Positions 55,766 to 64,000 of a DNA stretch of 64,000 nt are shown here, in pieces (the stretch's first letter is position 1; each line of letters begins with the position of its first letter). The position numbers and the translations under genes are program-made. The notes below the pieces were generated by a model, which was not told the DNA's origin, ran no database searches, and saw only the letters and a list, made by a program, of their open reading frames with translations. This DNA comes from UBA7672 sp963718145. GTDB lineage: Bacteria; Pseudomonadota; Alphaproteobacteria; Caulobacterales; Hyphomonadaceae. The DNA lies in the NCBI GenBank assembly GCA_963718145.1, contig CAVQYJ010000020.1:434001-498000 (forward strand). The letters are read 5' to 3'.

Positions 55766-57319
55766 TCACCGCCTCCGGCCGCCGAAGATGCCGCGGAAGA
55801 CGAACTGCGTGAGTTCGCGCGCGGCGGTGCGCATGGCGGTGTTGGCGGCGGCCTCGACGGGGGTCTGGCGGGTGGAGCGGCGTGCGGCCGTGGTCTTGGG
55901 CGCTGGTTTGGGGATGGTCTGGGTATAGGGAGAGTAGCCGACCTGCGACTTGCGGGTCTTGGCGGCTTCGGCCTCGGCCTTCTGCTGCTTGGCGAGGTCG
56001 CTGGCGGCTTTTGCGGCGGCGGATTCGCGTCCGCTGAGGCGTTCGTAGGCCGATTCACGGTCGATGCTCGCGTCGTACTTGTTGGCGACCGGGCTTGCGG
56101 CCTGCACCGTCGTCCGTTCGGGATCGAGCGCCGGGCCGAGGCGCGAGGATGGCGGGCGAATCAGCGTGCGCTCGACCACGGTCGGCGCGCCTTTCATGTC
56201 CAGCGTCGAGACCAGCGCCTCGCCGGTGCCGAGTTCGGTGATCGCGGCTTCGGTGTCGATACCGGGGTTCGGACGGAAGCTCTGGGCGGCGGCCTTAACG
56301 CCCTTGCGCTCGGTCGGCGTATAGGCGCGCAGCGCATGCTGGATGCGGCAGCCAAGCTGGGCCAGCACGGTTTCGGGCAGGTCGCGCGGGTTCTGGGTGA
56401 CGAAATAGACCCCGACGCCCTTGGAGCGGATCAGGCGCACGACCTGTTCGATCTTGTCGGTCAGGGCCTTGGGCGCGTCGTTGAAGAGAAGGTGCGCCTC
56501 GTCGAAGAAGAAGACGAGTTTCGGCTTGTCCGGATCACCGACCTCGGGGAGCTGTTCGAACAGCTCCGACAGCAGCCACAGCAGGAATGTGGAATAGAGC
56601 CGGGGCGAGTTGATCAGGGTCGTGGCGTCGAGGACGTTGATATAGCCGCGGCCATCCGGCGCGAGGCGCATGAAATCGGTCAGCTCCAGCGCCGGCTCGC
56701 CGAAGAATTGCGGGGCGCCTTCCCGCTCCAGCATCAGCAATTGCCGCTGCACGGCGCCGACGGAGGCGGCCGCGACATTGCCGTAAGTCTTTTGCACGTC
56801 CGGCGCGATGGTGGAGATATGGGCCAGCAGGCTGCGCAGATCCTTGAAGTCGAGCAGGAGCAGGTCGTTGTCATCGGCATACTGGAAGGCGATGGTCAGG
56901 ACGCCTTCCTGCGTGTCGTTGAGCTGGAGCAGGCGCGCGAGGAGCTGCGGGCCCATCTCCGAGATCGTCGCCCGGATCGGATGGCCGCGGCGGCCATAGA
57001 TGTCCCAGAAGACGCACGGGGCCGCGCCGAACACGATCGGAGGCATGCCGATGTCGGCGGCGCGCGCCTGAAGCTTTTCCGAAACCTTTGCGGCCGGATC
57101 GCCGGCGACACAGATGCCGGAGAGGTCGCCCTTCACGTCGGCGCAAAAGACCGGCACGCCTGCAGCCGAGAACTGCTCGGCCATGGTCTGCAGCGTCACC
57201 GTCTTGCCCGTGCCGGTGGCGCCCGCCACCAGCCCATGCCGGTTGGCGCGGGCCAGGAGAAGGGTCTGCGGCGCCTTGTGGTCCGGCCCGCCGCCGCCGA
57301 GGAAGATCGAATCCGTCAT
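55766..57319 (-). CDS. HerA-like ATPase, DUF853 (YjgR) family
   Basis: 517 residues. Walker A GATGTGKT at 33-40, Walker B LVFFFDEAHLLF near 270, then FVTQNPRDLPETVLAQLGCRIQHALRAYTP as in HerA/FtsK-fold ATPases. The C-terminus is Lys/Ala/Thr-rich with MRTAARELTQFVFRGIFGGRRR. Family role unknown; no NurA nuclease partner is adjacent. Confidence 0.9.
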   Translation of the reverse strand: MTDSIFLGGGGPDHKAPQTLLLARANRHGLVAGATGTGKTVTLQTMAEQFSAAGVPVFCADVKGDLSGICVAGDPAAKVSEKLQARAADIGMPPIVFGAAPCVFWDIYGRRGHPIRATISEMGPQLLARLLQLNDTQEGVLTIAFQYADDNDLLLLDFKDLRSLLAHISTIAPDVQKTYGNVAAASVGAVQRQLLMLEREGAPQFFGEPALELTDFMRLAPDGRGYINVLDATTLINSPRLYSTFLLWLLSELFEQLPEVGDPDKPKLVFFFDEAHLLFNDAPKALTDKIEQVVRLIRSKGVGVYFVTQNPRDLPETVLAQLGCRIQHALRAYTPTERKGVKAAAQSFRPNPGIDTEAAITELGTGEALVSTLDMKGAPTVVERTLIRPPSSRLGPALDPERTTVQAASPVANKYDASIDRESAYERLSGRESAAAKAASDLAKQQKAEAEAAKTRKSQVGYSPYTQTIPKPAPKTTAARRSTRQTPVEAAANTAMRTAARELTQFVFRGIFGGRRR

Positions 57320-57432
57320 GGTGTCATCCCGAAACTGCTGCGCCGGAGACTAGAAGCCCTGTCGCCCAAGGCCAAGCGGTACGCTTCAAGAGGCCTGCTG
57401 GCGGGATCATTGCGGCGAGGATAAGGGATGCC

Positions 57433-58245
57433 ATGCTTCCGGCCCCGCGCTTCATGTTCAAGGCGGAATTCTCCTCGCGCTTTGCCCGAAGCGTATGGAA
57501 AGCCTATGCGCGCCTCTTCCACGGCCCGCACTTCGTCGCCAGGAGAATGGGCGCCTGGTGGCTGCTCGACCAGTACAACATCATCGACCGGCGGCTGTTC
57601 TGCGAGGGGCGATGGGAGGAGGACCAGGTCCAGCGGATGACCGGATTCGGAAGAGCGCTGGGCGCTGCCGGCGTCAAGCCGTCCTTCCTCGATATCGGGT
57701 CACACGCTGGTTTCTACGCCGTGCTGATGCGGCAGACCGGCCTGTTCAGCCGCGTGCTGGCCTTCGAGCCGCTGCCCGCGCACCTTGCCCGGCTTCACGC
57801 CAACCTCGCTCTCAACGATCTTGCAGGCCGCGTGGACGTCCTGCCCCTGGCCCTGAGCGACGCTGCGGCGACTTTGCGATTCGCCCCCGGGCCCAGGACG
57901 AATCGCGGCATGGCGCATACCATCGACGGGGCCTCCACCGGCCTCCTGTCGAAGACGCCGGAGAGTGAGATCGTCGAGGTGAAGGCCCAGCGCCTCGACG
58001 ACCTGATGACGCTCTCCGGCGCCCCGCTGGTCATCAAGATCGACGTCGAGGGCCACGAAGCCGCAACCATCACCGGCATGCGCGCCACCCTCACGGGCAA
58101 CACCTGCGCCCTGCAGGTCGAGATCCTGCCCGAGGTCGCCGCGAGCGTATCCGCCCAGCTCGCCGACCTCGGCTACCGCCCCATCGGCTCGATCGGCCTC
58201 GACCACTATTTCACAAATGCAGCCGGTCTAAGGGAAGGACGGTAA
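57433..58245 (+). CDS. FkbM-family methyltransferase
   Basis: 270 residues. The SAM-binding start is FLDIGSHAGFYAVLM, then VLAFEPLPAHLARLHANLALN and VIKIDVEGHEAATITGM, the FkbM pattern. These methylate sugars or polyketide hydroxyls. The N-terminal 70 residues are not conserved and are Arg/Phe/Trp-rich. Substrate not inferable. Confidence 0.88.
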   Translation: MLPAPRFMFKAEFSSRFARSVWKAYARLFHGPHFVARRMGAWWLLDQYNIIDRRLFCEGRWEEDQVQRMTGFGRALGAAGVKPSFLDIGSHAGFYAVLMRQTGLFSRVLAFEPLPAHLARLHANLALNDLAGRVDVLPLALSDAAATLRFAPGPRTNRGMAHTIDGASTGLLSKTPESEIVEVKAQRLDDLMTLSGAPLVIKIDVEGHEAATITGMRATLTGNTCALQVEILPEVAASVSAQLADLGYRPIGSIGLDHYFTNAAGLREGR

Positions 58246-58316
58246 TGCAATCTCTCCGGCGTTGTTGACGTTTGCCGCCGCCGGACCAACCCTCCCTCTT
58301 AAGCGAGAGGTCTGAC

Positions 58317-58994
58317 ATGTGCGGCAAGTTCACCCAGCTCGTCCTGTGGGAAAGTGGTCTCGAATTTTCAGGCACGCTGGCCGTCATGCCGGATGACGCG
58401 CCTGTCGTTTTCGCCACGCCCATGCGCACGGCGAGGATAGTCCGGCTGGACGAGAGCGGGCGGCGCGAGCTTGTGAAGATGCGCTGGGGGTTCTCAAAAC
58501 ACGGCTCGGCGAGGCCTCAGCCCGACCACATGCATGCACGAGCTGAAACGATCGACTCAAAACCCAGGTTTTGCGACGCTTTCGGCGAGCGGCGCGGGAT
58601 CCTCATGGTCGAGACATTCAATGAAGGCGAGGAACAGCCAGGCGGCCGGAACAAGCAATGGGTCGTCCGCCCGAAGGATCGAAAGCCCATCGCCATCGCG
58701 GTCATCTGGGAGGAATGGCAGGGCGAAGCCGGGGGCGAGCTGGCCTTCATCCAGGTGACGGTTCCTGCGAACGCGCTGATCTCGAAGGTCACCGATCGCA
58801 TGCCGGCGATCCTCGCGCAGGCGGACTGGCCGGCGTGGCTCGGCGAGGCGGATGCGACCTACAGGGACATCAAGGCGCTGCTGAAGACCTATGATGATTG
58901 CGGCAATTGGGAGATGACGGAGCAGGGCGCGCCGTCGAAGAAGGCGTCGTCGCCGAAAACTGCGCCGCCTAAGCCGCAGATGGATCTGTTCTGA
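58317..58994 (+). CDS. YedK/HMCES (SRAP) homologue with altered active site
   Basis: 225 residues. The N-terminal catalytic Cys2 (MCGKF) and HARAETIDSKPRF are present. In the usual PxxGFYEW loop it has VETFNEGEE, keeping a Glu but not the Phe-Tyr-Glu-Trp context, and RMPAIL is followed by the family end. SRAP proteins form covalent links with abasic sites in single-stranded DNA. A Pro/Ser/Lys tail ends in QMDLF. Function probably retained but not certain. Confidence 0.78.
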   Translation: MCGKFTQLVLWESGLEFSGTLAVMPDDAPVVFATPMRTARIVRLDESGRRELVKMRWGFSKHGSARPQPDHMHARAETIDSKPRFCDAFGERRGILMVETFNEGEEQPGGRNKQWVVRPKDRKPIAIAVIWEEWQGEAGGELAFIQVTVPANALISKVTDRMPAILAQADWPAWLGEADATYRDIKALLKTYDDCGNWEMTEQGAPSKKASSPKTAPPKPQMDLF

Positions 58995-59186
58995 GTCGCT
59001 CGCGCCAACTCGAATTCCGCGCGCCAGAAAATCATCTTGCGAGTCGAAAAATTTTCGCCTCGCGAGTCGCGAACGCGATTCTGGAAACTCCGCGTTCAGT
59101 TTCTCGCGTCATGACTCACATCTGAGATCACCTCACGGCTGATCGCCGACGCGACAGCCGACCACGCAACCTGAACCCGGAGACTC
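58993..59186. promoter_or_regulatory. Cluster of GANTC sites with a palindrome, upstream of the H1-like gene
   Basis: Six GANTC pentamers (58993, 59041, 59064, 59077, 59113, 59182). GANTC is the CcrM methylation target in Caulobacterales. The palindromic CGAAAA-A-TTTTCG core, flanked by GCGA and TCGC, lies at 59039-59063. Both sit between the SRAP and H1-like genes and may regulate the latter through the cell cycle. The role is inferred. Confidence 0.5.
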
Positions 59187-59189
59187 CCA

Positions 59190-59525
59190 GTGAAAGCCTC
59201 GACCGCGAAACTGAAAATGCCCGCCGCCGCGATGACCGCCCCGATGCCGACCCAGGTGTCTGCGCCCGCGCCCATCGTCGGCTTCAAGCCGATGATCGTG
59301 CCGCCCGCTCCGGCGCCCGTCGCCGTGATCCCTGCGCCGAAGAAACCGATCGCGAAGAAAAAGCCCGCCGCGAAGAAGCCCGCCGCCAAGGCCAGCGCCA
59401 GGAAGAAACCGGCTGCAAAGAAGACCGCGAAGAAATCCACGGTGAAGCGCGCCGCCGCCGCGGCCAGGAAACCGGCCAAGAAAGCCCCGGCGAAAAAAGC
59501 CAGAAAGGCCGCGAAAAAGAAGTAG
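59190..59525 (+). CDS. Histone H1-like Lys/Ala/Pro-rich DNA-binding protein
   Basis: 111 residues from a GTG start. An N-terminal half is Pro/Ala/Val-rich (PAPIVGFKPMIVPPAPAPV). The C-terminal 60 residues are KKPAAKKPAAKASARKKPAAKKTAKKS-like repeats with almost no acidic residues, as in bacterial H1 homologues such as HU tails. It probably binds DNA non-specifically. Followed by a strong terminator. Confidence 0.75.
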   Translation: MKASTAKLKMPAAAMTAPMPTQVSAPAPIVGFKPMIVPPAPAPVAVIPAPKKPIAKKKPAAKKPAAKASARKKPAAKKTAKKSTVKRAAAAARKPAKKAPAKKARKAAKKK

Positions 59526-59549
59526 TCCTCGCCCCATCCCTCCGACGCG

Positions 59550-59593
59550 AAGCCGGCGCGATCCCAATGGGTCGCGCCGGCTTTCGTTTGTTT
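59550..59593 (+). terminator. Rho-independent terminator of the H1-like gene
   Basis: AAGCCGGCGCGA pairs with TCGCGCCGGCTT, with CCC-GGG stacked inside, ending in TCGTTTGTTT. Perfect 12-bp stem. It lies between convergent genes (the H1-like gene and ubiB). Confidence 0.9.
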
Positions 59594-59618
59594 CCGACGC
59601 ATTTCCGTCTCCAAGCCG

Positions 59619-61154
59619 CTAAGGCCGCACCTCCCACAGCCACCACAGGCCTGCCGCCGAAACCGCGGCGATGGCGAAGCCGGTCAGTAGCCAGCCCCAG
59701 CCTGTCGCCGGTTTCACGACGACCGGGGGCTGAGGATTGGCCGCCTGGGTCAGCGCGGCATCGAGCTTCTCCAGCGTCTCGGGCAGGCGGCGCAACCGCG
59801 ACAGCGCCTCGCGCGCCGTGGCGATGGCCAGCCTGCGGATGCCTTCGGGTCCGAACTCGCGGCGGCTCCAGCGGTCGACCACCGGCTTGGCCGCCGCCCA
59901 GATATTGTGCCCCGGGTCGATCGAGCGCGCCACACCCTCGACCTGCACCATGGTCTTCTGCAGAAGGATCAGCTCCGGCCGCAGGTGCATCCCGAACTGC
60001 CGGGTGATGTCGAACAGCTGCAGCAGCACCCGCGCCATCGACACTTCGGTCGCGTCCTTGCCGAAGATCGGCTCGCCGACCGAGCGCAGCGCCTGCGCGA
60101 ACTCGTCCATCGAATGGCTGGCGGGAACATAGCCCGCCTCGAAATGAATCTCGGACACGCGCCTGTAGTCGCGCTCCAGGAAGCCCTTCAGGATTTCCGC
60201 GAGAAACAGCCGCTCGTCGGGTCCGATGCGCCCCATGATGCCGAAATCGACCAGGAACAGCCGCCCGTCCGGCGCGAGGATCATGTTCCCCTCATGCAGG
60301 TCGGCATGGAAAAAGCCATGGTCCAGCGCGCACGCCAGGAATCCCCGCGTGATGCGGTTGGCGAGGTCGATCCGGTCGGTTGAGCCGATGGCGCCGGGGT
60401 CGGTCAGCGAGCGCCCGGCGATCCAGTCCGTCGTCAGGACGCGCAGGCTGGTGCGCTCCCAGTCGACCTTCGGGGCGTAGACATGATTGTCGAGCGCGGC
60501 GATGTCGCCGAATTCGCTGGCGGCCCCGCCTTCGAAGCGCAAATCCATCTCGCGCGTCAGCGATCGCGCCATCGTCTCGACGAACGCGACCGGCTCCAGC
60601 CGCTTGACGTCCGGCGGCCCGTTCTTCTGTGCTGACGCCGCGATCCGCCGCATCGCCCGTAGCTCCAGCTCGATTCTGCGCTCGATGCCGGGCCGCAGGA
60701 TCTTCACCGCCTTCAGGCCGTGCGGCGTCTCCAGCCGGTGCACCTGCGCCACCGACGCCGCCGCCACGGGGTCGCCGAGCCCCGCAAACAGCGTGTCGGC
60801 GTCGGCGCCGAACGCCTCGCGCAGCGTCCGGATGGCCTGCGCCTTCGGGAAGGGCGGCAGTGCGTCCTTGAGTCGGGAAAGATCCGTCGCCGCCTCGACG
60901 CCGATCACGTCCGGCCGCGTCGCCATGAACTGGCCGAGCTTGATCCAGGCCGGACCCAGCTTTTCCAGTGCGCGCGCAAATCTCTGTCCCGGCCGTCCGC
61001 GTCCGCCGCCGCCGAAGATGCGGAGGAACCCGCCGGCGAAGCGCGCCGGCCACGGCAGGCGCGAGCGGTAGGCGGCGGGGATCACCACGTCGTGGCGGAC
61101 CATCACCATGCCGGCGCGGGCAAGGCGCAGATAGTCGGAGAGCGCTTCGAACAT
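59619..61154 (-). CDS. ubiB: UbiB, ubiquinone biosynthesis atypical kinase
   Basis: 511 residues. ADCK/ABC1 kinase fold: the KxGQ motif KLGQFMATRPD, the ALA-type nucleotide loop (ASVAQVHRLETPHGLKAVKIL with AXK), ERTSLRVLTTDWIAGRSL, HGFFHADLHEGNMIL and LVDFGIMG. A C-terminal membrane helix (GWGWLLTGFAIAAVSAAGLWWLW). It starts five bases after the ubiE stop; the ubiE-ubiB pair divergent from mutM is a conserved alphaproteobacterial layout. Confidence 0.96.
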   Translation of the reverse strand: MFEALSDYLRLARAGMVMVRHDVVIPAAYRSRLPWPARFAGGFLRIFGGGGRGRPGQRFARALEKLGPAWIKLGQFMATRPDVIGVEAATDLSRLKDALPPFPKAQAIRTLREAFGADADTLFAGLGDPVAAASVAQVHRLETPHGLKAVKILRPGIERRIELELRAMRRIAASAQKNGPPDVKRLEPVAFVETMARSLTREMDLRFEGGAASEFGDIAALDNHVYAPKVDWERTSLRVLTTDWIAGRSLTDPGAIGSTDRIDLANRITRGFLACALDHGFFHADLHEGNMILAPDGRLFLVDFGIMGRIGPDERLFLAEILKGFLERDYRRVSEIHFEAGYVPASHSMDEFAQALRSVGEPIFGKDATEVSMARVLLQLFDITRQFGMHLRPELILLQKTMVQVEGVARSIDPGHNIWAAAKPVVDRWSRREFGPEGIRRLAIATAREALSRLRRLPETLEKLDAALTQAANPQPPVVVKPATGWGWLLTGFAIAAVSAAGLWWLWEVRP

Positions 61155-61159
61155 GGGGC

Positions 61160-61945
61160 CTACACCGCCCAGCCCGTGTGGAGCGCCGCCACACCGCCGG
61201 AATAATTCTGGTAGCCGACTTCGGAGAACCCCGCCGCTTTCACCCTGGCCGCGAACGTCTCCTGGTCGGGGAAGCGGCGGATGGATTCGACGAGATACTG
61301 ATAGCTTGCCCTGTCGCCGGTCACGAGTTCGCCCAGGCGCGGGATCACCGCGAAGGAATACCGGTCATACGCCTCCTGCAGCACGCGGTGGCTCATGTGG
61401 GAGAATTCGAGGCAGGCAAAGCGTCCGCCCGGGCGCAGCACGCGGCGGAATTCCGATAGCGCCTTGTCGATCTCGACCACGTTGCGGATGCCGAAGGAGA
61501 TGGTCACCGCGTCGGCGCAGCTGTCGGGGAAGGGAAGCGCCGCCGCATCGCATGCCACGCGCGGCATGTTCTCGTTGGCCGCCTTGATCCCCGCAACCAG
61601 CATCGCCTCGTTGATGTCCGAGACGAAGGCCATGGACCGCACACCTGACGTCCTGCGCCGGGCGACTTCCTCCGAGCGTTTCAGGAAGGCGCGCGCGATG
61701 TCGCCAGTCCCGCCCGCCACATCGATCAGCGTCTCGCCGGGCTGGGGGTTCAGCCAGGCGATCATGCTGGCTTTCCAGACGCGATGGACGCCAGCCGACA
61801 TCAGGTCGTTCATCAGGTCGTACTTGCCGGCGACAGACGCGAACACGCCCTTCACGCGGCGGGTTTTTTCGTCCCGGCTGACGTCCTCGAACCCGAAGGA
61901 GACCCGATCCTCGTCCACTAGGTCCTCGTCCATCCTGTCCAACAC
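61160..61945 (-). CDS. ubiE: Ubiquinone/menaquinone C-methyltransferase
   Basis: 261 residues. Motif I LIDVAGGTGDIARAFL, KYDLMNDLMSAGVHRVWK at the N-terminus, DAVTISFGIRNVVEIDKALSEFRRVLRPGGRFACLEFS (post-motif), YSFAVIPRLGELVTGDRASYQYLVESIRRFP. SAM-dependent C-methylation in quinone synthesis. A Met five codons later is a possible start. Confidence 0.97.
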   Translation of the reverse strand: MLDRMDEDLVDEDRVSFGFEDVSRDEKTRRVKGVFASVAGKYDLMNDLMSAGVHRVWKASMIAWLNPQPGETLIDVAGGTGDIARAFLKRSEEVARRRTSGVRSMAFVSDINEAMLVAGIKAANENMPRVACDAAALPFPDSCADAVTISFGIRNVVEIDKALSEFRRVLRPGGRFACLEFSHMSHRVLQEAYDRYSFAVIPRLGELVTGDRASYQYLVESIRRFPDQETFAARVKAAGFSEVGYQNYSGGVAALHTGWAV

Positions 61946-61983
61946 ATAGGCGAACGACCCCGCCGCGGCTATATGCGAGGCCC

Positions 61984-62844
61984 ATGCCCGAGCTCCCTGA
62001 AGTCGAGACTGTTCGCCGCGGGCTTCAACCCGCGATGGAAGGCAAGCGGATCCTGCGGTCGCAGACCCGGAGAAAGGACCTGCGTTTCCCCTTCCCCGCG
62101 AACTTTAACCAGCGTCTTGAAGGCGCTCGCGTGAAGCGGCTGGGCCGCAGGGCAAAATACCTGGTCGGGGAACTCTCCACCGGCGAGGCGCTGATCATGC
62201 ACCTGGGCATGACCGGCCGGTTCACGGTCGCCGGCCCGCGAAAGCCGGGTCGGCAACCGGGCAGGTTCCACCACGATGCGGGAGAGGACGACAAGCACGA
62301 CCATGTCGTGTTCGAGATGCAGGGCGGGGCGCGGGTCACGTTCAACGACGCCCGCCGCTTCGGCTTCATGGATCTTTGGGCGCTGGACGATCTCGATCAC
62401 TATCCCGGCTTCGAGGGCATGGGGCCGGAGCCGATCTCGAACGGATTTTCTGCGGCCTATCTCGAAGAAGCTTTCGCGGGCAAGAAGACCCCGGTGAAGG
62501 CGGCGCTGCTCGACCAACGCGTCGTCGCCGGCCTCGGCAACATCTATGTCTGCGAGGCGCTGTTCCGCGCGGGCCTCAATCCGAAGAAGCTGGCCGGCGT
62601 CATCCGGCGCGACAGGCTGGAAAAACTCGCCGTCGAAATCCGGAACGTGATCGAGGAAGCGATCGAAGCCGGCGGCTCGACCATCTCCGACTTCGCGACC
62701 ACCAGCGGCGAGCTCGGCTATTTCCAGCACCGCTTCCAGGTCTACGATCGCGAAGGCGATGCGTGCATGGTCTGCGAAAAGCCCGTGAAGCGCCTCGTCC
62801 AGTCCGGCCGCAGCACGTTCTACTGCACCACCTGCCAGAAATAA
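61984..62844 (+). CDS. mutM: Formamidopyrimidine-DNA glycosylase
   Basis: 286 residues. The N-terminus MPELPEVETVRRGL provides the catalytic Pro and Glu. RRAKYLV (Lys), LIMHLGMTGRF (His), the H2TH (VAGLGNIYVCEALF) and the C-terminal zinc finger (CMVCEKPV, CTTCQK) are all intact. It removes oxidised purines such as 8-oxoG. It is 38 bases from the divergent ubiE. Confidence 0.97.
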   Translation: MPELPEVETVRRGLQPAMEGKRILRSQTRRKDLRFPFPANFNQRLEGARVKRLGRRAKYLVGELSTGEALIMHLGMTGRFTVAGPRKPGRQPGRFHHDAGEDDKHDHVVFEMQGGARVTFNDARRFGFMDLWALDDLDHYPGFEGMGPEPISNGFSAAYLEEAFAGKKTPVKAALLDQRVVAGLGNIYVCEALFRAGLNPKKLAGVIRRDRLEKLAVEIRNVIEEAIEAGGSTISDFATTSGELGYFQHRFQVYDREGDACMVCEKPVKRLVQSGRSTFYCTTCQK

Positions 62845-63065
62845 CGCGGACCATGGACAGTCGCCGCCCCGTCGGGTCGCATGAGCCGAAGGCGACATCC
62901 ACGTCCTCGACGACAGAATGAGCGCGAAACTGTTGGGGATCCGCCGGACTTGTCCAACACTTTGGCCAAATCGGCGTTTCCGGCTTCCCCAGTGAATCCA
63001 GCCGCTTGCAGGAAATCTTGGCCCGTTCGGCCGACTACTTTTCTGTAGGGCTCAAAAACCCGTCG
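62845..63065. other. Intergenic region after mutM
   Basis: 221 bases with no gene seen. Together with the RNA-like region that follows, it makes a 688-base stretch without coding evidence. It leads to the TATAAT at 63066. Confidence 0.4.
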
Positions 63066-63071
63066 TATAAT
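63066..63071 (+). promoter_or_regulatory. -10 element (TATAAT)
   Basis: A perfect TATAAT box stands in an otherwise G/C-rich stretch, about five bases left of a long structured region. The hexamer 17 bases upstream (CTGTAG) is a poor -35. It is the best promoter candidate for the structured RNA or leader. Confidence 0.5.
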
Positions 63072-63470
63072 CCGCCCATCGCCACCGCAGGAGGGCAGCC
63101 GTGCACGCTGTTCAACGGCGCGGCGGCGATGGGATCGAGCGTGAAGAGCCCTCGGGAAGCCGGGCCTCTTGCAGGTAAGCGAGGGAGTGCTCCAGGGACC
63201 GGGACTGAACAGCCCTGACCTGCACGCCGCCGGGACACTGGTCAGGAGAGTGAAAGACCTCTCGGTTCCAGCCCGTCGCGCCAACGACCCCGGGGACGCG
63301 GGACCAACGCGCCACCCCTACCCATGCCGGCGCTGCCGCCCAAAGCGGCAGAGGCCACACTCGCGCGGGGCCATCCCGCGTCCCCACGCCCTCCATCGTT
63401 CCGGAGGGACACGCACCCCGGACGGCTCCGCCGGTCCGAATGCAGGCGTGCGCCTAGAAGAACCGCCGGG
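63072..63470 (+). ncRNA. Probable structured RNA, class not identified
   Basis: Several perfect helices occur in order: CCCATCGCC (63075-63083) with GGCGATGGG (63125-63133); CTGACC (63215-63220) with GGTCAG (63240-63245); GAGAG (63246-63250) with CTCTC (63259-63263); a 12-bp helix GGGGACGCGGGA (63292-63303) with TCCCGCGTCCCC (63374-63385) enclosing a hairpin CTGCCGC-CCAAA-GCGGCAG (63333-63351); CGGAC with GTCCG (63419-63438). No coding frame fits. I looked for RNase P, tmRNA and SRP signatures and found none. It may be a free RNA or a long leader of the downstream gene. The ends are approximate. Confidence 0.45.
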
Positions 63471-63532
63471 TAGCGTCGCCGGCGCCTTGCCGCTACCTTC
63501 CCTCAAAACAGGACTCGGCGGGAGAGACTTCC

Positions 63533-64000
63533 ATGAAGCTGAAAGCGTCGCTTGGCGCCCTCGCTGCGGCGTTGGCTGCGGTAGTGATCGCCTCGTGCGT
63601 CACCGCAAGCTCGCCCGGCGCCAGCAAGCATGCGCTGGCCGCTGGCGAATGGCCCTACTGGGGCGGCGACCCACAATCGACACGCTACTCGCCGCTCACC
63701 GGCATCAAGGCGTCCAACGTCGGCAAGCTCGAAATCCTCTGGCGCTGGAGCGCGGACACGACCGGCTCGCCCGCCTCCGCCAACTTCAAGTCGACGCCGC
63801 TGATGGATGACGGCGTTCTCTACATGCCCTGGCTCGACCACGGCGCCGCCGCCATAGACGCCGCCACAGGCAAGACGTTGTGGACCTCGATCCCCGAAGC
63901 TCGCGACATCGGCGGCCGCGGCGCCAACCTCGCGCCACGCTCGCTCGCCTACTGGACGGATGGAACGGCCAAACGCCTCTACCACAACTCGGTCGACGGG
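63533..64000 (+). CDS. PQQ-dependent dehydrogenase-like lipoprotein, N-terminal part
   Basis: 156 residues before the window ends. MKLKASLGALAAALAAVVIASC is a lipoprotein signal (Cys22). The mature start, GEWPYWGGDPQSTRYSPLTGIKASNVGKLEILWRW, is the beta-propeller start of quinoprotein glucose/alcohol dehydrogenases; LDHGAAAIDAATGKTLWT is a W-motif-like blade. The PQQ and metal ligands lie outside the window. Ribosome-binding site GGGAGAG precedes the ATG. Confidence 0.85.
   Translation, partial: MKLKASLGALAAALAAVVIASCVTASSPGASKHALAAGEWPYWGGDPQSTRYSPLTGIKASNVGKLEILWRWSADTTGSPASANFKSTPLMDDGVLYMPWLDHGAAAIDAATGKTLWTSIPEARDIGGRGANLAPRSLAYWTDGTAKRLYHNSVDG

Noticed and set aside
63072..63470. RNase P RNA or tmRNA
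   Set aside because: Size and structure fit loosely, but the conserved RNase P core and a tmRNA tag frame or tRNA-like ends are absent by eye.

Overview
High-GC alphaproteobacterial chromosome, most likely Caulobacterales and perhaps Hyphomonadaceae. Three things point there: an NtrZ-type periplasmic protein, the order parA-parB-holA-lptE-leuS-DUF3576 with ntrZ and a CenR-like regulator close by, and an NAD-glutamate dehydrogenase of about 1,600 residues. The left edge cuts into parA, and a parS-like site follows parB, so this is probably the origin-proximal part of the chromosome. Nothing in the window identifies a species.

Layout. 1-6 kb: parA/parB, then holA, lptE and leuS reading left with overlapping ends. 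6-16 kb: envelope and housekeeping genes (porin, ntrZ, thiamine-phosphate synthase-like, yggS, lysoplasmalogenase, L,D-transpeptidase, CenR-like regulator, M19 dipeptidase, xthA, lolA). 16-30 kb: two small tandem paralogues, a cold-shock gene, ftsK, amtB, a UbiH-type hydroxylase, DUF971/Trm112/LON genes, MAPEG, a broken TPP enzyme, thioredoxin-TPR, prolyl-tRNA deacylase. 30.6-36.7 kb: a 6-kb island inserted in tRNA-Gly(GCC), carrying a SNF2 ATPase, a SWIM zinc-finger protein and a class II Fic protein, and ending in a displaced tRNA 3' half. 36.8-45.5 kb: crotonase, FAD monooxygenase, lipoproteins, GDPD, typA, a PH-domain protein. 45.7-48.8 kb: a leftward cluster with a secreted vWA protein, a small secreted protein, a pentameric ligand-gated channel homologue and TerC. 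48.8-62.8 kb: GNAT/gdhB, an AI-2E-family permease, a HerA-like ATPase, FkbM methyltransferase, a YedK/HMCES homologue, a histone-H1-like protein, ubiB/ubiE and mutM. 62.8-64 kb: a probable structured RNA followed by a truncated PQQ-dehydrogenase-like lipoprotein gene.

The most system-like parts are the tRNA-Gly island (SNF2-SWIM-Fic, no recombinase visible) and the TerC/channel/vWA cluster. The recurring technical issue is single-base frameshifts: at least 11 in nine otherwise well-conserved genes, including holA, ftsK and lolA. This fits indel errors in the consensus sequence better than real gene decay, so the protein boundaries of those genes are reconstructions.
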